The notes under the pieces are model-generated. The model had not been told where the DNA came from. It saw only the letters and a program-made list of their open reading frames with translations, and did not search any database. DNA of 64,000 nucleotides from Gordionus sp. m RMFG-2023 (taxonomy: Eukaryota > Nematomorpha > Gordioida > Chordodea > Parachordodidae): NCBI RefSeq assembly GCF_954871325.1, contig NC_088777.1, forward strand, positions 50,755,366 through 50,819,365. The letters run 5' to 3'. Numbering within the stretch: the first letter of the stretch is position 1; every line of letters begins with the position of its first letter. The position numbers and the translations under genes are program-made. Positions 24,874 to 38,100 of this stretch are shown here, one piece after another.

Positions 24874-25089
24874 TCTATCCCGTAAAAATATTTATTCTTT
24901 TTTCCATTTTATTTGGGAATATAAATTTTTTTACTTAATCCTGGTGAGGCTGACAATATATTCAAATTATAGTAACTAATCAGTTGGATTACCCTCTAAT
25001 GGAGCGTTAAAATTCATCTTTTTCCCTTTAAAACAATTTTCAAAAATAAAGCAAAAAACTAATTAAAAATAAATCAAAAAATTTGAAAT

Positions 25090-25230
25090 TCGGGCTCGGG
25101 AAGTATGATCGATAAAATTAATAAAAATGATCAAATGTAAAAATCCGTGCCGGGACAACAAAATATCCGGCCGGGGCAACAAAATATCCGGCCGGGCTTG
25201 ATATTGACCGGGCTGAGGAGCTAACTCCGC
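25090..25230. mobile_element. GGCC-rich remnant with a local direct repeat
   Basis: The phrase 'caacaaaatatccggccggg' occurs twice in succession at about 25,157-25,197 within a GC-rich patch ('gtgccgggacaac', 'gaccgggctgag'). It resembles interiors of the CAGAG-ended elements; ends are not defined. Confidence 0.4.
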
Positions 25231-25476
25231 TTCCGTCTCGTGGTTACATTACCTTATTCATTTTACCAGTTATATTTTATAATCGGAAAAATAAATGAAG
25301 AGAAGTTGAAGAAGTAAAGACAGAATGATTCGAATAAATAAATTGAACAGTTTCTCAAAAACCGCAATATTATATTGAAGGAAGTATAGGAATTCCAGCC
25401 CCTACCTTGGAATAAAGAATAATAAATGCCTAAGGATAAATTATAATCTTTATTGATAGCATAATTTAATATATTA

Positions 25477-25667
25477 CTGAAATGTGCAGAGGTACCATTT
25501 GCATGGCCCGGCCCTGGTATTTTTTTTTTAATTTTAGACCCTGTACGGTCCAGGTATTTAAAAAGAAAATTTAGGCCCAACCCGGGTATATTTAAAAAAA
25601 TTAAAATTAAAATAGGGCTCAAACCGTTTAACCGGACCGGGCTTAGGGCCCTGCCTGTAGGTCTCTG
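25477..25667. mobile_element. GGCC-rich CAGAG-type short element with 8-bp duplication
   Basis: Read on the minus strand it starts CAGAGACCTACAGGCAGGG and ends GGTACCTCTGCACATTTCAG, matching the element at 40,399. Flanks are ATATATTA (25,469-25,476) and ATAAATTA (25,668-25,675), 7 of 8 identical, fitting a hAT target duplication. The open frame on the minus strand across it is incidental. Confidence 0.65.
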
Positions 25668-25699
25668 ATAAATTACGAGTAATTTCATATTTCTTAATA

Positions 25700-26460
25700 T
25701 TCCGTGTCAAAATTTCAAAAAGAAAAAAAAATGAAGCATAACAAATGCTTTTTATCTATATATCGCTTTCTCATCACTTTTTAGATATAGTTTTTGTTTT
25801 TTTTTATTATAGTTTTTTTTTGTATATAAGCAACCTTGATATTCAAAAAGAAAATTTATATTTTTTTTTTATTTAATAAAAATGTTTATGAATTTTTTTT
25901 TTGAAATTTGCAACAAATAAAAGTGTAAAAAAAAAAAACTATGTTTATTCCACATTAAAATATTTTATTTTATATATATATATAAGACAGTTGGATTGAT
26001 AATTAAATTCATGCTTCAATTATGGTTGCATGCAATCATGGTTTCTAATTTCTGAACTTACTATCCTTTTATTTAATAAAAAAAATGCATTTTGAGGCGT
26101 AGTTGAAAGTAAATCAACTGGTGACACGTCATTTTAATATCTCTCAAATGAAACACTGACTTTTGTCCTAAAAAAGGTATCCATTAATATAAATTGTTCA
26201 TCTGTGCAACCAAAATGTCTTGCCCATCAGCTGATTGATATTGCTAATACACATTTAAGTAAATGAACAGTTCTAGGTAATCATTTAATATTACTTGCTT
26301 CCATTTTTTTTTTCATCTGCAATTTTATTTTTAAGCCACCAATCATTTTATACTTAGAAGTTCGAAAAATTTATATTAACAATAATGTCATAGTGATTTG
26401 ACGTTTTGGAAGAGGACAAAAAAAAGAGAAAAATATTAGAAGAATAAATAACTTTTTACA
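25700..26460. other. Non-coding AT-rich stretch
   Basis: No gene or recognisable element; long T and A runs. Confidence 0.5.
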
Positions 26461-27545
26461 CCATGGAGCGCCACTACACTATTTAAAAAACACCTGGAGC
26501 ACCCCCTTCTTTTTAAAAATAAGGAGCGGGAGCTAGCTCCTTTTAGGGCTGGAGTGGCGGAGCGCCGCTCCACCGCTCCTTTAAATTTAAGGTATAAATT
26601 AAATTATTTTTTAAATATTAATAATATTTGTTAATTAAAATTCGATAAAAATGAAATTTTATTTTATTTAAATTTATCCATTTATTAAATGTTGAGCCGA
26701 GTTTTATATTGGTTTTTCTTCTAATCATTTTAAATATTAAACATCGTTTTTCATTTTTATATTGAAAATTTTTTGGAAAATCTTGTAAGTCATATTAATA
26801 TTCATTTTATTGATATATAATAAAAAATAGTTTTCGATATTATGGATTTAGAGATCATAGAAGAAGAAATCGAATTTCCATTTCCGAATGCAAAATATAT
26901 TTTAAACTTCTAGAAGATGTTGATCCAAATGACAAACAAATTTAAGGGCAAAATGCTGTTAAAAGTATTTCATATTCAAAAGTGAGCAGCTCATCTAAAA
27001 AGCATCTAAAATTTAAAAAATCTTTCTTTTAAATACGAAATGATAATGGAATAAATTTTTTTAAAATGGTTATAATTATTTTTGGACAATTCATTATAGT
27101 TGAGATTGTTAGATATGATGCTTTTTTAAATATATTTTAATATTTATTATAATTTTCTCATTACTTGTTCAACCTCCTTTATTATACCTGAAATTAAAAA
27201 ATATCTTTATAAAATACTCCGCTCCGCTTCCCTCTAGTGCTCCTATGGAGCGCTTATTTAGTATTGTAAAAACACGTCTTAGGGGAGAGCCATGGATGTT
27301 TGTTGGATTCTAATCTAGAAAATTTATTACTTTTAAAGGCTAATAATATATTATTAATATTTTGATAGATCATTTAGTATTCGTGTACCTTTTAAAAAAA
27401 TGAAAATCAAAGGAGTAGTTATGGAGTGGCACTCCATTACTTGGAGCAGGAGCTAGCTCCTTTTAAAAATGTAGTAGCGGGAGCTAGCTCCTTTTGGGAA
27501 GGTAAGAGCGGGAGCGGGAGCTAGCTACTTTTAAAAAGGAGCGTT
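26461..27545 (+). mobile_element. BED-type hAT relic with GGAGC-rich ends
   Basis: Both sides are packed with GGAGC motifs: 'aggagcgggagctagctcc' at 26,521, the palindrome 'ggagcgccgctcc' at 26,558, 'ctccgctccgcttccctctag' near 27,218, then three 'gggagctagctcc' units at 27,448-27,530. Inside, at about 26,920-27,010, one frame reads SISYSKVSSSSKKHLKF, like the core of a BED zinc finger (isYSk...ssLkkHLk) found at the N terminus of hAT transposases, with its Cys pair lost. Stops interrupt it and the catalytic region is absent. No clear duplication. Family call moderate. Confidence 0.5.
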
Positions 27546-27549
27546 AACA

Positions 27550-30500
27550 ACTTTGTTAAATAGTTTTTTTCCCCGCATATTTGAGCTTGATTTTGGTATG
27601 AACATTATCATTTAAAGACTAATTTAAGGTTCGACATTTCAAATTTAATATGGAAAAAATAATTTTCAAGATTCTATAAATTTGTCTTGTATAATTAGTG
27701 CCACTTATATAATTTTTGTTTTCTTATTTCTACTACAATTTTCTTAAATTTTAATTATATATATAATATATATATATATAAATGATTCACACTATTTACC
27801 TGTAAATTGTGATTATTATTTCTTTGCAAAATGAAATGTCATTATAAAAAAAATATTATATATTCTCCAAGGCTTTGTTTAACTTTTATTCATGCCAAAA
27901 GAAACATTTTAAAAAATAACAATTATTATTATTACATTGTGACAATATAAATTATCCAAAAATACAAACTAACTAACTTATGAATCGTAATCAAATTTAA
28001 AATTAATTATCCAAAATTACAAACTAACTAACTAACTAACGAATCGTAAGATTTCGAAATAAAGGGTTCAAAAAAGCGTAAATATTTGTATTTTATATAT
28101 ATAAAAGAAAAATTAATTGATCTTGATATATCTTTATCTTTTTAAATATTTATTTCAAATTTAAAAAAAATAAACAAAAATGATTTTTCGCAATCGAACT
28201 TTTGTTAAGTTGAAAGTTGACTCAATTATTTGGACACCCAAACAACAGCAATGAGATTATTGTAAGGATAATAAGAATGGTGTTCATATTTTATTTTAAA
28301 CCATTTACGAGCAACAAATAATAATTTTCGATCCATATTTCGCTTTTGAATGTGCTTGTTGATTCCAGCTTCATTCTTGATATTGTTACATTTGGGTAAA
28401 TCATTTTAAAAGTCTTTATTGAATCTTCAATGAATTTATAAATTAGTTCAACTTCAAATATTGACCTAAACGCTAATTATTAATTTATTTATTTTTTATC
28501 TTAAAATTACAAATGCAATATTTTATTTTTTATTTTATCTTTGAAATATTATTATTGTACAAAAATTATTTATATATTATATATTATATAGTAATTTGTA
28601 TAAATTAAATTGCAATTAATTTTATTTCATGTGACATTTATGTATAATATAGAATAATGAACTTGAATATCATATGGTATTTCATTATGTATGAAGAAAA
28701 AAAAATGTACTTGTTTGACCTTTAGCATAAACTAGTCATTTTTTTTACTCTTTTCAATCTTTGAATAAAATAAATTTATAATTTGAAAAGTAAAAAATGG
28801 TTAAAAAACGAAAGCAGAAGAAAAAAAGCTTTTTATAAATTAAAAAAATTAACTCGGACCAGTAAATGAATTATTTTAATAAAATATTTATTAACTAAAA
28901 TTAAATTAAATTACTAACCATTTACACTTTGTTATAATATTTATAAAATTGGATAAATTAAATTTAAAATTATTTTCCTTTGTAAAATTTTTTTTATATT
29001 ATGAAATATGTAATTATTTTATTATATATATATTTAATTACTATTTTCAAGGTTGTCTAAAAATATATAATATTTCTGAAAAATGGCAATTATTTTTTGG
29101 TAATAATTAGTAGATATCATAAAAAAAAGTATATTTTATTAACTCAAAGTTAAAATATTAATTATACGGAAGAAGAAAGAAAAAATTAATATTGGTACTA
29201 ATTTTTATTTATTATATCTAGTAATTAGCCAAACGATCACCAAATTATTAAATAACCTTTCTTAAAACCTCTATTAAAAAAAATAATAATAAAGACTATT
29301 TAATGGAGGTCATAAAAGGTGGTAAGTAAAAGAGAAATCTTCATTAAATTTTTATAAATTATAATTCTGGCAAAATTGGATTTTTTAGTCAATATGCCTA
29401 AGGATCTAATATTTTCCAGGATCTAAATGCATAGAGCTATAATTTAATAAATTAGTAAAATAAGAAATTTCATATAAAATATCAAACCCCTAAATCAGAT
29501 AAGCGAGCCTTTATGGGCCGGTCCGACCCGCATGCTTTTTTAATAGGCTGGTCTGGGCTTGGGTCTAAAATTATTAAATTTATTTAGGTAAAACCTTAAT
29601 AATTTCCCAAATAGCAGAACTCTAATTATATTATACCTACTCACTATCCTACTCACTATCCTCAACTGATATAGTAAAAGAGGAGATGCTTAGCAATAAA
29701 CGATCTTAAAAACTTTGAAACCAAAACATAGTCACCATTAACATGGATTTTTTTTTTAAAACACAATTTATCGGTATATTTTAAATTATAACATTTAATA
29801 TAAAACAAATTCTGTCCGGGATTTGTATAATAAATATTTGTATTGATGAAATCGAAGGCAAAACAATAATCAAATCCTTTTTTTTATACTTAGTAACGGT
29901 TTCGATACTTTTTTTTTAAATGTAACGTTAATTTTCTGACAACTTTGCAAGAATACCTTTTGTATATTGTATATTTTTCGTTAAAAAATTACGATATCCA
30001 GGTTCGTAGCTAAAAATAAATTCTTATTATGCTCGGACCTAAGAAATAAGTGAATTTTCTTGGGTGTTTTTATATTTCACACGTTGGTCTGAGGGGCCGG
30101 TCCTCTAAGAATCGCGCGAATTACACTATGCCCTTCCCCCTTTCTCAAATAAATCGCGCCGGATTTTATTTTTATATATTATAAATCACAAGGATGCCGA
30201 CAAAAATCATATTTATTTATTGTATATTTAAAATCAATTTATAATTATAATTTTATTTTCTTTGCTTATATTATGTTTTTAAACTAAAATAAGAATCAAT
30301 ATTTACCTTTCTTATTTTATTTATTTTTCTATATAATAAATATATAATGTAATATATAAAATTTTGCAATTTTTCGGCTAAAATTCAAAAAAAATCAAAT
30401 GAACACAAGGGAAGATTTTAAAACTAATTTTCCTATCCTGTTTTTAAGAAATTGTCTAATTTGGAATTAATTTTAAAAAACAAAATAAATATTTTTAAAA

Positions 30501-30920
30501 AAAACATTTCTTTTCTTAAAACCAAATTTTTTTTTTATATTATCTTGTTTTGACTTTTAAAAAAAAACATTTTACCTTGAAAAGTAGTAATAATAATAAA
30601 TATACAAATTAAAAGCATTTTAAATGATTTAAAAAAATATATATATTTATATTACATATATAATTTTTGGTGATAATAAACCATAAAAAATTTTATGACA
30701 CATTTCTGTTATTGACATTCTAATGATTTTTGCCAAAATAAAAGTAAGAAATTATTATTTTTTGTATTTTGAAAAATTTTATGGATTAAAAAGGTAACAC
30801 GTACTTGTATAATTCGAGGAATTTTATGATATCTCTTATAGAAGTCTGAATAAAAAAAATATGATCATTCTTATGTAACCTTTTCACATATTTATTAATT
30901 TTTTTTTATTAAAAATTTTT
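27550..30920. other. Non-coding AT-rich stretch upstream of the RIPOR gene
   Basis: No coding sequence found. A GGCC-rich scrap lies at 29,503-29,570 ('gggccggtccgacccg'). Short direct repeats of 'ccaaaattacaaactaact' type occur at 27,955 and 28,010. A GC-richer patch at 30,090-30,165 ('gaggggccggtcctctaag', 'aatcgcgccgga') is unexplained. The RIPOR promoter and any first untranslated exon should lie here but I cannot point to them. Confidence 0.5.
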
Positions 30921-30922
30921 AG

Positions 30923-30966
30923 GCGTAAAATATACAAAAAGATACAAGAAACAAAGGAGTACAAAC
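30923..30966 (+). other. RIPOR 5' untranslated part of the first coding exon
   Basis: A T-rich tract ending 'aaaaatttttag' at 30,922 looks like a splice acceptor, so the 44 bases before the ATG are probably exonic and an upstream non-coding exon exists. The ATG context is ACAAACATGA, and no in-frame ATG precedes it in the exon. Confidence 0.5.
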
Positions 30967-32135
30967 ATGAGACTTCCCGCAACGCAGGATTTGCAGCAAC
31001 AACAAATCCACGGAAGGCAGAAAAAGCCACACGTTTCTAGCTACCAGAGGAGCAAACTAGCCCCTGCCCTGGGGCCTTTGATATACGAGACTACGGATTT
31101 TGAGGAACATTCTATCGGTTATGGACCCGTTATCGAGCCTGATGATACTTCTCGTCTAGAGCAGAATGGCTATTACCAAAATTCAAACGATTATGATAAT
31201 AGGCAAAGATACAACAAAGGTTATCGAAATCCCGGATTATATGAACGGGAAGAGGCGAGAGAAGGTGGAAGAGGACGAATGAGCAATGGGGAATCGAGAG
31301 GGGCGGATGCGTCGATGCCGAATAATTATTCCGAAGACGATGAATATATGATCACAGATTATTACAGACCCCCGCTTTCATCGCATGATAGGGGTCGCAA
31401 TGATAGCCAGGGGAACTATCAAGGCGGGAACGCGCTAATAAAATCGCAAGATAAATATGGCAGTGGCAATAAACGCAGTTTGTCTTCTCCTTCGTTCCGC
31501 AAAAACAGAATTAACAATGGTTACGATCCTCCTATCGAGGGTTACGCGACCAATACGGGTAGTTACAGGGAGTACAGAGATTCCAACGATACCAAAATAC
31601 CCAGCAATTACATGGTTTTAACTGTCAATGGAGACGGATCACCTCAACCGGAAGACACTTACTGGCTTAAGCCGGAACCTATATTGCCGGATGATGTAAT
31701 GGTTAATCGCGGATATTTTTCGTCTACTCCCTCGACACCTTTACCCCAGCATAAAGATGTCGCGAACGAAGATAATTCCTACCCTCAAAGAGATGACAAA
31801 ATTGTTGCATCTAGACAGATTAATAGCCGCGAGGCCAGGAGGCCTCAGGAGGTATCCTTCGCAACTACCACCAACGATAACGACAGTCATTTTAACCGTG
31901 AAACATCGAGGGGCGATATAAACGCGGTGAGAAATGGTTTTCCCATGGACGCATCTTTCGCGTCATCTAATTTTAATCCAATCATACCCGGCCTGGGCCC
32001 GCCGGGTCAAGCTACCCTAGTTAATACCCCCGAGTTCGGATCTTATACGTCTTCCAAATCCAAATCTTCAACCCAAAAAAGACCTTCTCCTCAAAGAACG
32101 TTTTACGCCTTCCAGAAGATGAAAGAAGCCATCAA
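30967..32135 (+). CDS. RIPOR exon A: disordered N terminus
   Basis: 389 codons plus two bases. The composition is polar, with many Asn, Ser, Gly, Asp, Arg and Tyr residues, and no domain until the last dozen codons (FYAFQKMKEAI), which begin the helical segment. The donor is ATCAA|GTTTTTTTT, weak but giving phase 2, and joining the next exon yields MKEAI-N-QYVSYL without a break. The open frame runs on 40 bases into the intron. Confidence 0.85.
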
Positions 32136-35100
32136 GTTTTTTTTTAAAAAAATCATACTCGATTTATATATGTGATTTTAATTTTATAGCGATTATTTAT
32201 TTTTTTTAAAAAAAATGTAGGTTTTTTTATGAAGGAGAGGGATGGGAGTCATTAAATGATTAGTTAATATGAATGAAAAAATATATTTAATTTATTATGG
32301 CAAATAAAGATGAAATTGTATCCAAATAGATCAGAATTGTGATTTTGGTTCGGAATTACTATATTTTAGGCTTCTAATTCCAGAATCGATCCTGAAAAGA
32401 TTCCCTGAGTTTATACTTATCTTCTCTTAGTATTTATCATGTCAATCAAAAAAGAAAAACGACGTTATATCCAGAGATCGAAGCATTTCTGATTTTAGAT
32501 TAATTATTTCTTTAAAAGTTCTGATATCAGAAACGGATCCAAAAGGTTTCTAGACTTTTGCTCATTTATTTATTAATTAAAAATGTATGTGAGTCTAATT
32601 ATGAGCACAAACCCAATAACCACTTTTTTAAGGCATATATTTCCCGTTTCAAATTTTTTTAAAAAATTTTTGCCCGGGTTTTTCTGTTCCAGTTTTTTGA
32701 TTCCGTTTCCAATCTCTGACTATATCTTATCACCATTTTTTTCTAAGTTGGTAAATAACTCGTATTGTAAATCATTATCAAATTAACATAACATGAAGAG
32801 CAAAATAAGATATATTTCGTATCGAAATGCCATTACCGCGACTCCTGAAACCAGACCCTGTCGAAGTATGGAATACTAACCCAGATCCTTCTATGTTCAG
32901 TTGAACTAGTGTTGCTAAACCGGTTTAAACTCAATATTTTATCCAGAAAAAAATATTATGCAATCCTAAAGATATTGCTCATCGTTGACACAAAGGTATG
33001 GAGATCTATTAACGAAATCTAGAGGCTTAGACAATATTTTTCTGGCCAAAATATCGAGTTAGCCGTTCTTAAAAATCAGTTCAATGCGAGCCGTTCAACA
33101 ACACTAAGTTGAACCCGGATCAATCATTTCCGGTTTATAAATTATTCCCCCTCTCCACCACTTCATCCAATCCAATCCAATACCGATATTGATATTTTTT
33201 GTTTTTTAAAAAGAAAATAATTAATAATAAAACATGCTATTAAAACAAATAATTTTATTAAAATTTCTTTTCAATAATCTCCCAATTCCTTCCCTCCCTC
33301 TTCCTCAATTCATGTATTCCTTATTATTTATAAATCAAAAAAATAATAAATTGGTTCCCTGGATGCCCTTAATGAGATTAAAATTGATTTTTTTTTCCTA
33401 CTTCTTTGTAACAAAATAAGAAAGAAATTTTTTTGAATGAGTTCATCGAAATAGAAGTAAATTTCTTATATTAGTTACGTGAAATAAAAATATTCATTTT
33501 TTTGCAAAAAATATAAGAACTTTCCATTAGTTTTTTTTAAATTTTATTCAATTTTTCTAAATCCAGATGTAATTTTTATAAAAACTTAAAAATTTTAATG
33601 AAAAAAATTTTTTTATTTTACCATAATCCTTTTTATTAATTAATAAATAAAAGAAAAATATTATTAATTTATTTTTAAATATTAATATTTCGTTTTTCAA
33701 AAGTGATTTTTTTTAAAAATAATTGATTAATGGGAAGTAAAAAATGATTTTATAATTTTAATTCATCAATTAAAATTATAAATGTTAGAACTCGCTAAAT
33801 GCCTTATACAGTTTTTAACATAATTTTATATGTATATCATTATTACTAAGTACTGTTGTATATAAATGGCGTGTAATTACTGTAGGATAATTATAATATA
33901 ACTAAAACAGAATATAATTTATTTAATTTTATATTTTTTTTTTTTTTAAATTAGTTACTTTAAAATATAAGATGTTCATAGAAAATGAAAAATACATTTT
34001 ATATATTTAAAAAATAAATCAAAAAAGATACTTTAAGAAAACACATAAATTACAAAATGTTCATAAAAAAAGTGAAAAAAATGTTTATATAATGTTTTTA
34101 TTTTAAAGATAAATATATATTCAAAAATAAGATTTAGTGGGGGGAGGGGGGGGGGGGGTTTAGAGTTGATGGGATAAGTATCTCAGAAGTATACTATTCT
34201 CGTATTTTATTGCCATCAGGAGTAGCCATGAATGTTGGCTGAAGTGATATCTCAGATGTTTATTTTGTTCGTATACTATGGTTTATCAGGAATTTTTTAA
34301 AAAAAAGCTTTCTAAAATCAATAACAATTTTTTGTTTAAACCTTAATTTTTGTTAGAAGCCGTTCTGGTTCTTCCAAATTTTAAGAAGAGGGATTTTGAT
34401 TTCGGTTCCTGGATTTATCCCTATTTCGAAGGTTTTGCTTTCTCTTCCAAACTTGGCAATAAGGAAGGAAGGAAGGAAGGAAGGAAGGAAGGAAGGAAGG
34501 AAGGAAGGAAGGAAGGAAGGAAGGAAGGAAGGAAGGAAGGAAGGAAGGAAGGAAGGAAGGAAGGAAGGAAGGAAGGAAGGAAGGAAGGAAGGAATATATC
34601 ATAAATAAAGATCCTCAATACTTTGTATTTTTTTCGAGACTTTTAAATTTTATCACGTGATATAAACTAGAGCTCTGTAATTGTACTACCTATTTCTTCA
34701 GGTCCGGCTCTATCCGAGATAAAAAATAAATAAAAAACTAAAATCTTACCAATTTAATCCGAGTAATTTATTTTTTTTTCCTAAAAAAACACTCTATAAG
34801 ATCAACTCAAATAGGTTTCGTGCATTTGTTTTAATAATAAACCCTGATGTTCATTAAAACTCCCGTCAAAAAATTTATTTTATTTTTAAAACAAATATTT
34901 AATATATATATATATATTTTTTTTGTTTATAGCCAATACGTTTCTTACTTAAAAGTTCGTATCAACGACATGATCCGATGTTACGAAAGAACACCTGTCG
35001 GTTTCAATACATTTTCGTCAGAGAGGGCACTGAAAAAGTTGTCTCAGAACTTCGAGAACAAAGGCAAAAAGTCTGGATATAAAGCTAAAACGGTCGGGCC

Positions 35101-38100
35101 TTCCTCGATGTCTAACATTAGCAAGGAAACTCCAGTGAGTGATTATCCCAATTCTCCCAATCCACTTTTGCTCGAGAAGAAGATAAAGAACGCCCAGAGG
35201 CTACTTAAGCACCTGGAGTATCACGCGACAAAAATCGACAGGCTCTACGATGATTACCTCCAGAACCATAAGCTCAGAGATGGTAAGAAAAATATCTCGA
35301 TTTGTCCATTTAATATAATTACATGACTATATAAATTGAACAAATCTTATCTTTTTCATTATTCTATTCGTAATTTTTTAAACGAATTTCTTTATCATGT
35401 CATATAACATGAGTTAACTTACGGTTATATTTTTTTTCCTCTCTCTATAATATTCTTACTAATTATACTTTGATATAAACCGCGTTAAAAAAAGAAAATA
35501 TTTCTATTGTATCCTAGTTGATATAATGATTAAACTAAATTATATTATTATTATTAGACAAATAATTGTTTTTTTCTCACTTAAACCAGTATTTTTATAT
35601 AAAGTTAGTCAGTGTTGTAAAAAAAAATGATTGTGCTATTATCGTTTAACTTTTTAAAGAACGGCAAATTATATGTTAATGTTATTATAATTTGGTTTAC
35701 GAATTGCAAAACGACATTGCAAAAAATTAAAAAATAATTTTTTTTATACCTTTTATGATGGATATTTGACTATTATCTCAATTATGTCAAACTGAAAGAT
35801 AAAATATCATTTTGATAAACTCTCGTTACTCGTATTGTTCGGTTCGCCAACTTTTGAGTGACTCATTTCCTGTCGGCCATTTTGTTGATTTTTTTTAAAA
35901 TTATTTTTTTTGTTCAATAGGAGCCAAAACTATGTCTTTTGCGTATTGCGATCCTGCCATCTCTTCCTCGGCTAAAGTCATGAAAGAATCTCTCGTCCAT
36001 TTGGAAAGCGAACGCAAAAATTGCGACAAAAACATGTTCACTATCGAAAACAGGCTTCAAACCCTTATGGGAACCTTTCATTTCGTTATTAAAGGTTAGT
36101 CAATAATTGACTTAATAAATTTATTGATAGAGGGAGGGAGGAAGAAAGGAAAGAAAGGAAGGAAGGAAGGAAGGAAGGAAGGAAGGAAGGAAGGAAGGAA
36201 GGAAGGAAGGAAGGAAGGAAGGAAGGAAGGAAGGAAGGAAGGGAAGGGAAGGGAAGAAAAGGGAGGGAGTATAATATTTAGACACCTCATTAAAAAAATA
36301 CATATTACTATTTAATGTGTTATCTTAACACAAATTATTTAGAAATATCTGGTTACGCGAGGATAGGAGCAGGTGACCAATTTGATATAGCTATAAAGTA
36401 CGACTTCCCTAAATTCAAAAAATTTAGCGCCAAGTGCAAAGTAGACAGAAGACTGGATCAGATGTGGGACAAGCGTGGAAGGGTTTATCCCCTTCTTTTA
36501 CACGAAATAATGCGCTTAAAGGTACAATTAAAGTGTGTAAACTAAATATTTATTTCTTTTAAAATCACCAATATACACTGATTAAAATAAATATATATAT
36601 TTATATGATATTATATATAAATAAACATTCTAATATTAGGCGAAAGAAGTCAAAACCCTCAATAATGCGACACTGACCAAAACTACGTTGGATCCTTTAG
36701 ACCTTCTATCCATAATCCCCATCCTCAAATACATTAAGCTCACTCCTAATGGTTCTCTCAAGCTCAACGTTCTATTTTTTTGGAAGTAATCCTTTACCCT
36801 TTTATCAACGATTCCTTTTAAAATTTTAAACTGGAATTTCGAATTCCCTTCCTCCCTACCTTTCCTAATTTTAATTTAGATTTTTCCAACGCACATTTAG
36901 AAGGATTTAATCATAAAAATCATACCTTTGACTAGTATAATGAAATGTCATTATTTGAGTTAAACTAAATCCTCCCCTAGATTTGACAAAATTAACGATA
37001 CTAGTCTTAGTGTATTTAAGGAAACAAACAGACAGACCCTTGATCAATCTTTTAACTATAATCATTTTTTATTATTAAAGTCCTTTGGGAAATGAGTTGG
37101 CTGAGGAATTGGATTTCCTTTACGAAAATTCCCAATTTTTTGATTCGTTTGTTTCGTCAAAAACGCCACCCGAATTCGTAGTTTCCCACTTGCCACCGCT
37201 AATGCTAGATGGAGGATCGGGTAGAGGAGTTAAATTTAGCGGCGACAAGGCGGCCTTAGAAGGAAGTGCGCTGGAAAGGAATGGATCAAATATCGTCGCG
37301 AATGAAAATTCTTCCCCAAGATGGAAAGGGGAAAGAGATGACAAAGGTAACCAATTCATATTTTAATTTTATCCTAGAGGTTTTGACACTTTATACTTCC
37401 GGTCATTCTCTAATTTATCTAAGACTTGTCAATAATTGAACCTCACTTCTTCTTCTTCTTATCCGTTTAAAGGCGAATTCCAGATTTACACATGTTGCTC
37501 AGTTTTCCCTTTGATTTAATCTTTAGGAAATTTTGTAGCGAGGATTTTACAATCGGCTGCCCTTCCTGACCTCGTTTTTACACCCCGTCGAGGAGACGGT
37601 GATACTATTTCTATACCTAGACCCAGTGGCGTAGCTAGGAATTTTCCTTAGAGTGGGTCCATACATATAACCCCTTTAACGGGCCTTCGGCCCTTTTGGC
37701 CGGCCTTCGGCCGGTTTATCTTAAAAATTATATTTAATAAATATATTTTTTAAATGCATCAATAATATGTTATTATATTTTAATAGATTATTCTCAATGA
37801 CTTTATAATAATACTATCCAGAATAATTTCAATAGTAATATAATATCCTTCCACAAACATCAAAACCAGAAAAATATAAATAATCATGGTATTTATTTGA
37901 TATAAAATCACTTTTGAATCTTTTAAATGTATTATCTAAAAAAATAATTTGCTCTGGGAGGGGTCCAAACCCGAAAACCCCTCCCGTAGCTACGCCACTG
38001 CCTAGCCCACAGTAGACCTCCATTAGCCAAACCCGCCTCGATAAGGCTAAGGTAAGATTTTGGAAGGGGGGGGGGAATAATTCGAACTTCACTAATCTGG

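Larger units (their letters stand above)
32136..34932 (+). other. RIPOR intron with transposon and (GGAA)n tract
   Basis: About 2.8 kb of AT-rich intron holding a hAT-type element (32,907-33,106) and a (GGAA)n microsatellite (34,461-34,594). I found no exon in it, although a small alternative exon cannot be excluded. Confidence 0.6.

Noticed and set aside
25263-25688. 141-residue open frame on the minus strand
   Set aside because: It crosses a GGCC-rich mobile element with an 8-bp duplication; the apparent PGLG-rich sequence comes from the element's GC motifs.
34350-34618. Open frames of KEGR and LPSF repeats on both strands
   Set aside because: They are translations of the (GGAA)n microsatellite; four overlapping frames on both strands show it is not coding.
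36096-36315. KEGR/LPSF open frames between RIPOR exons C and D
   Set aside because: Same cause: a (GGAA)n tract within an intron.
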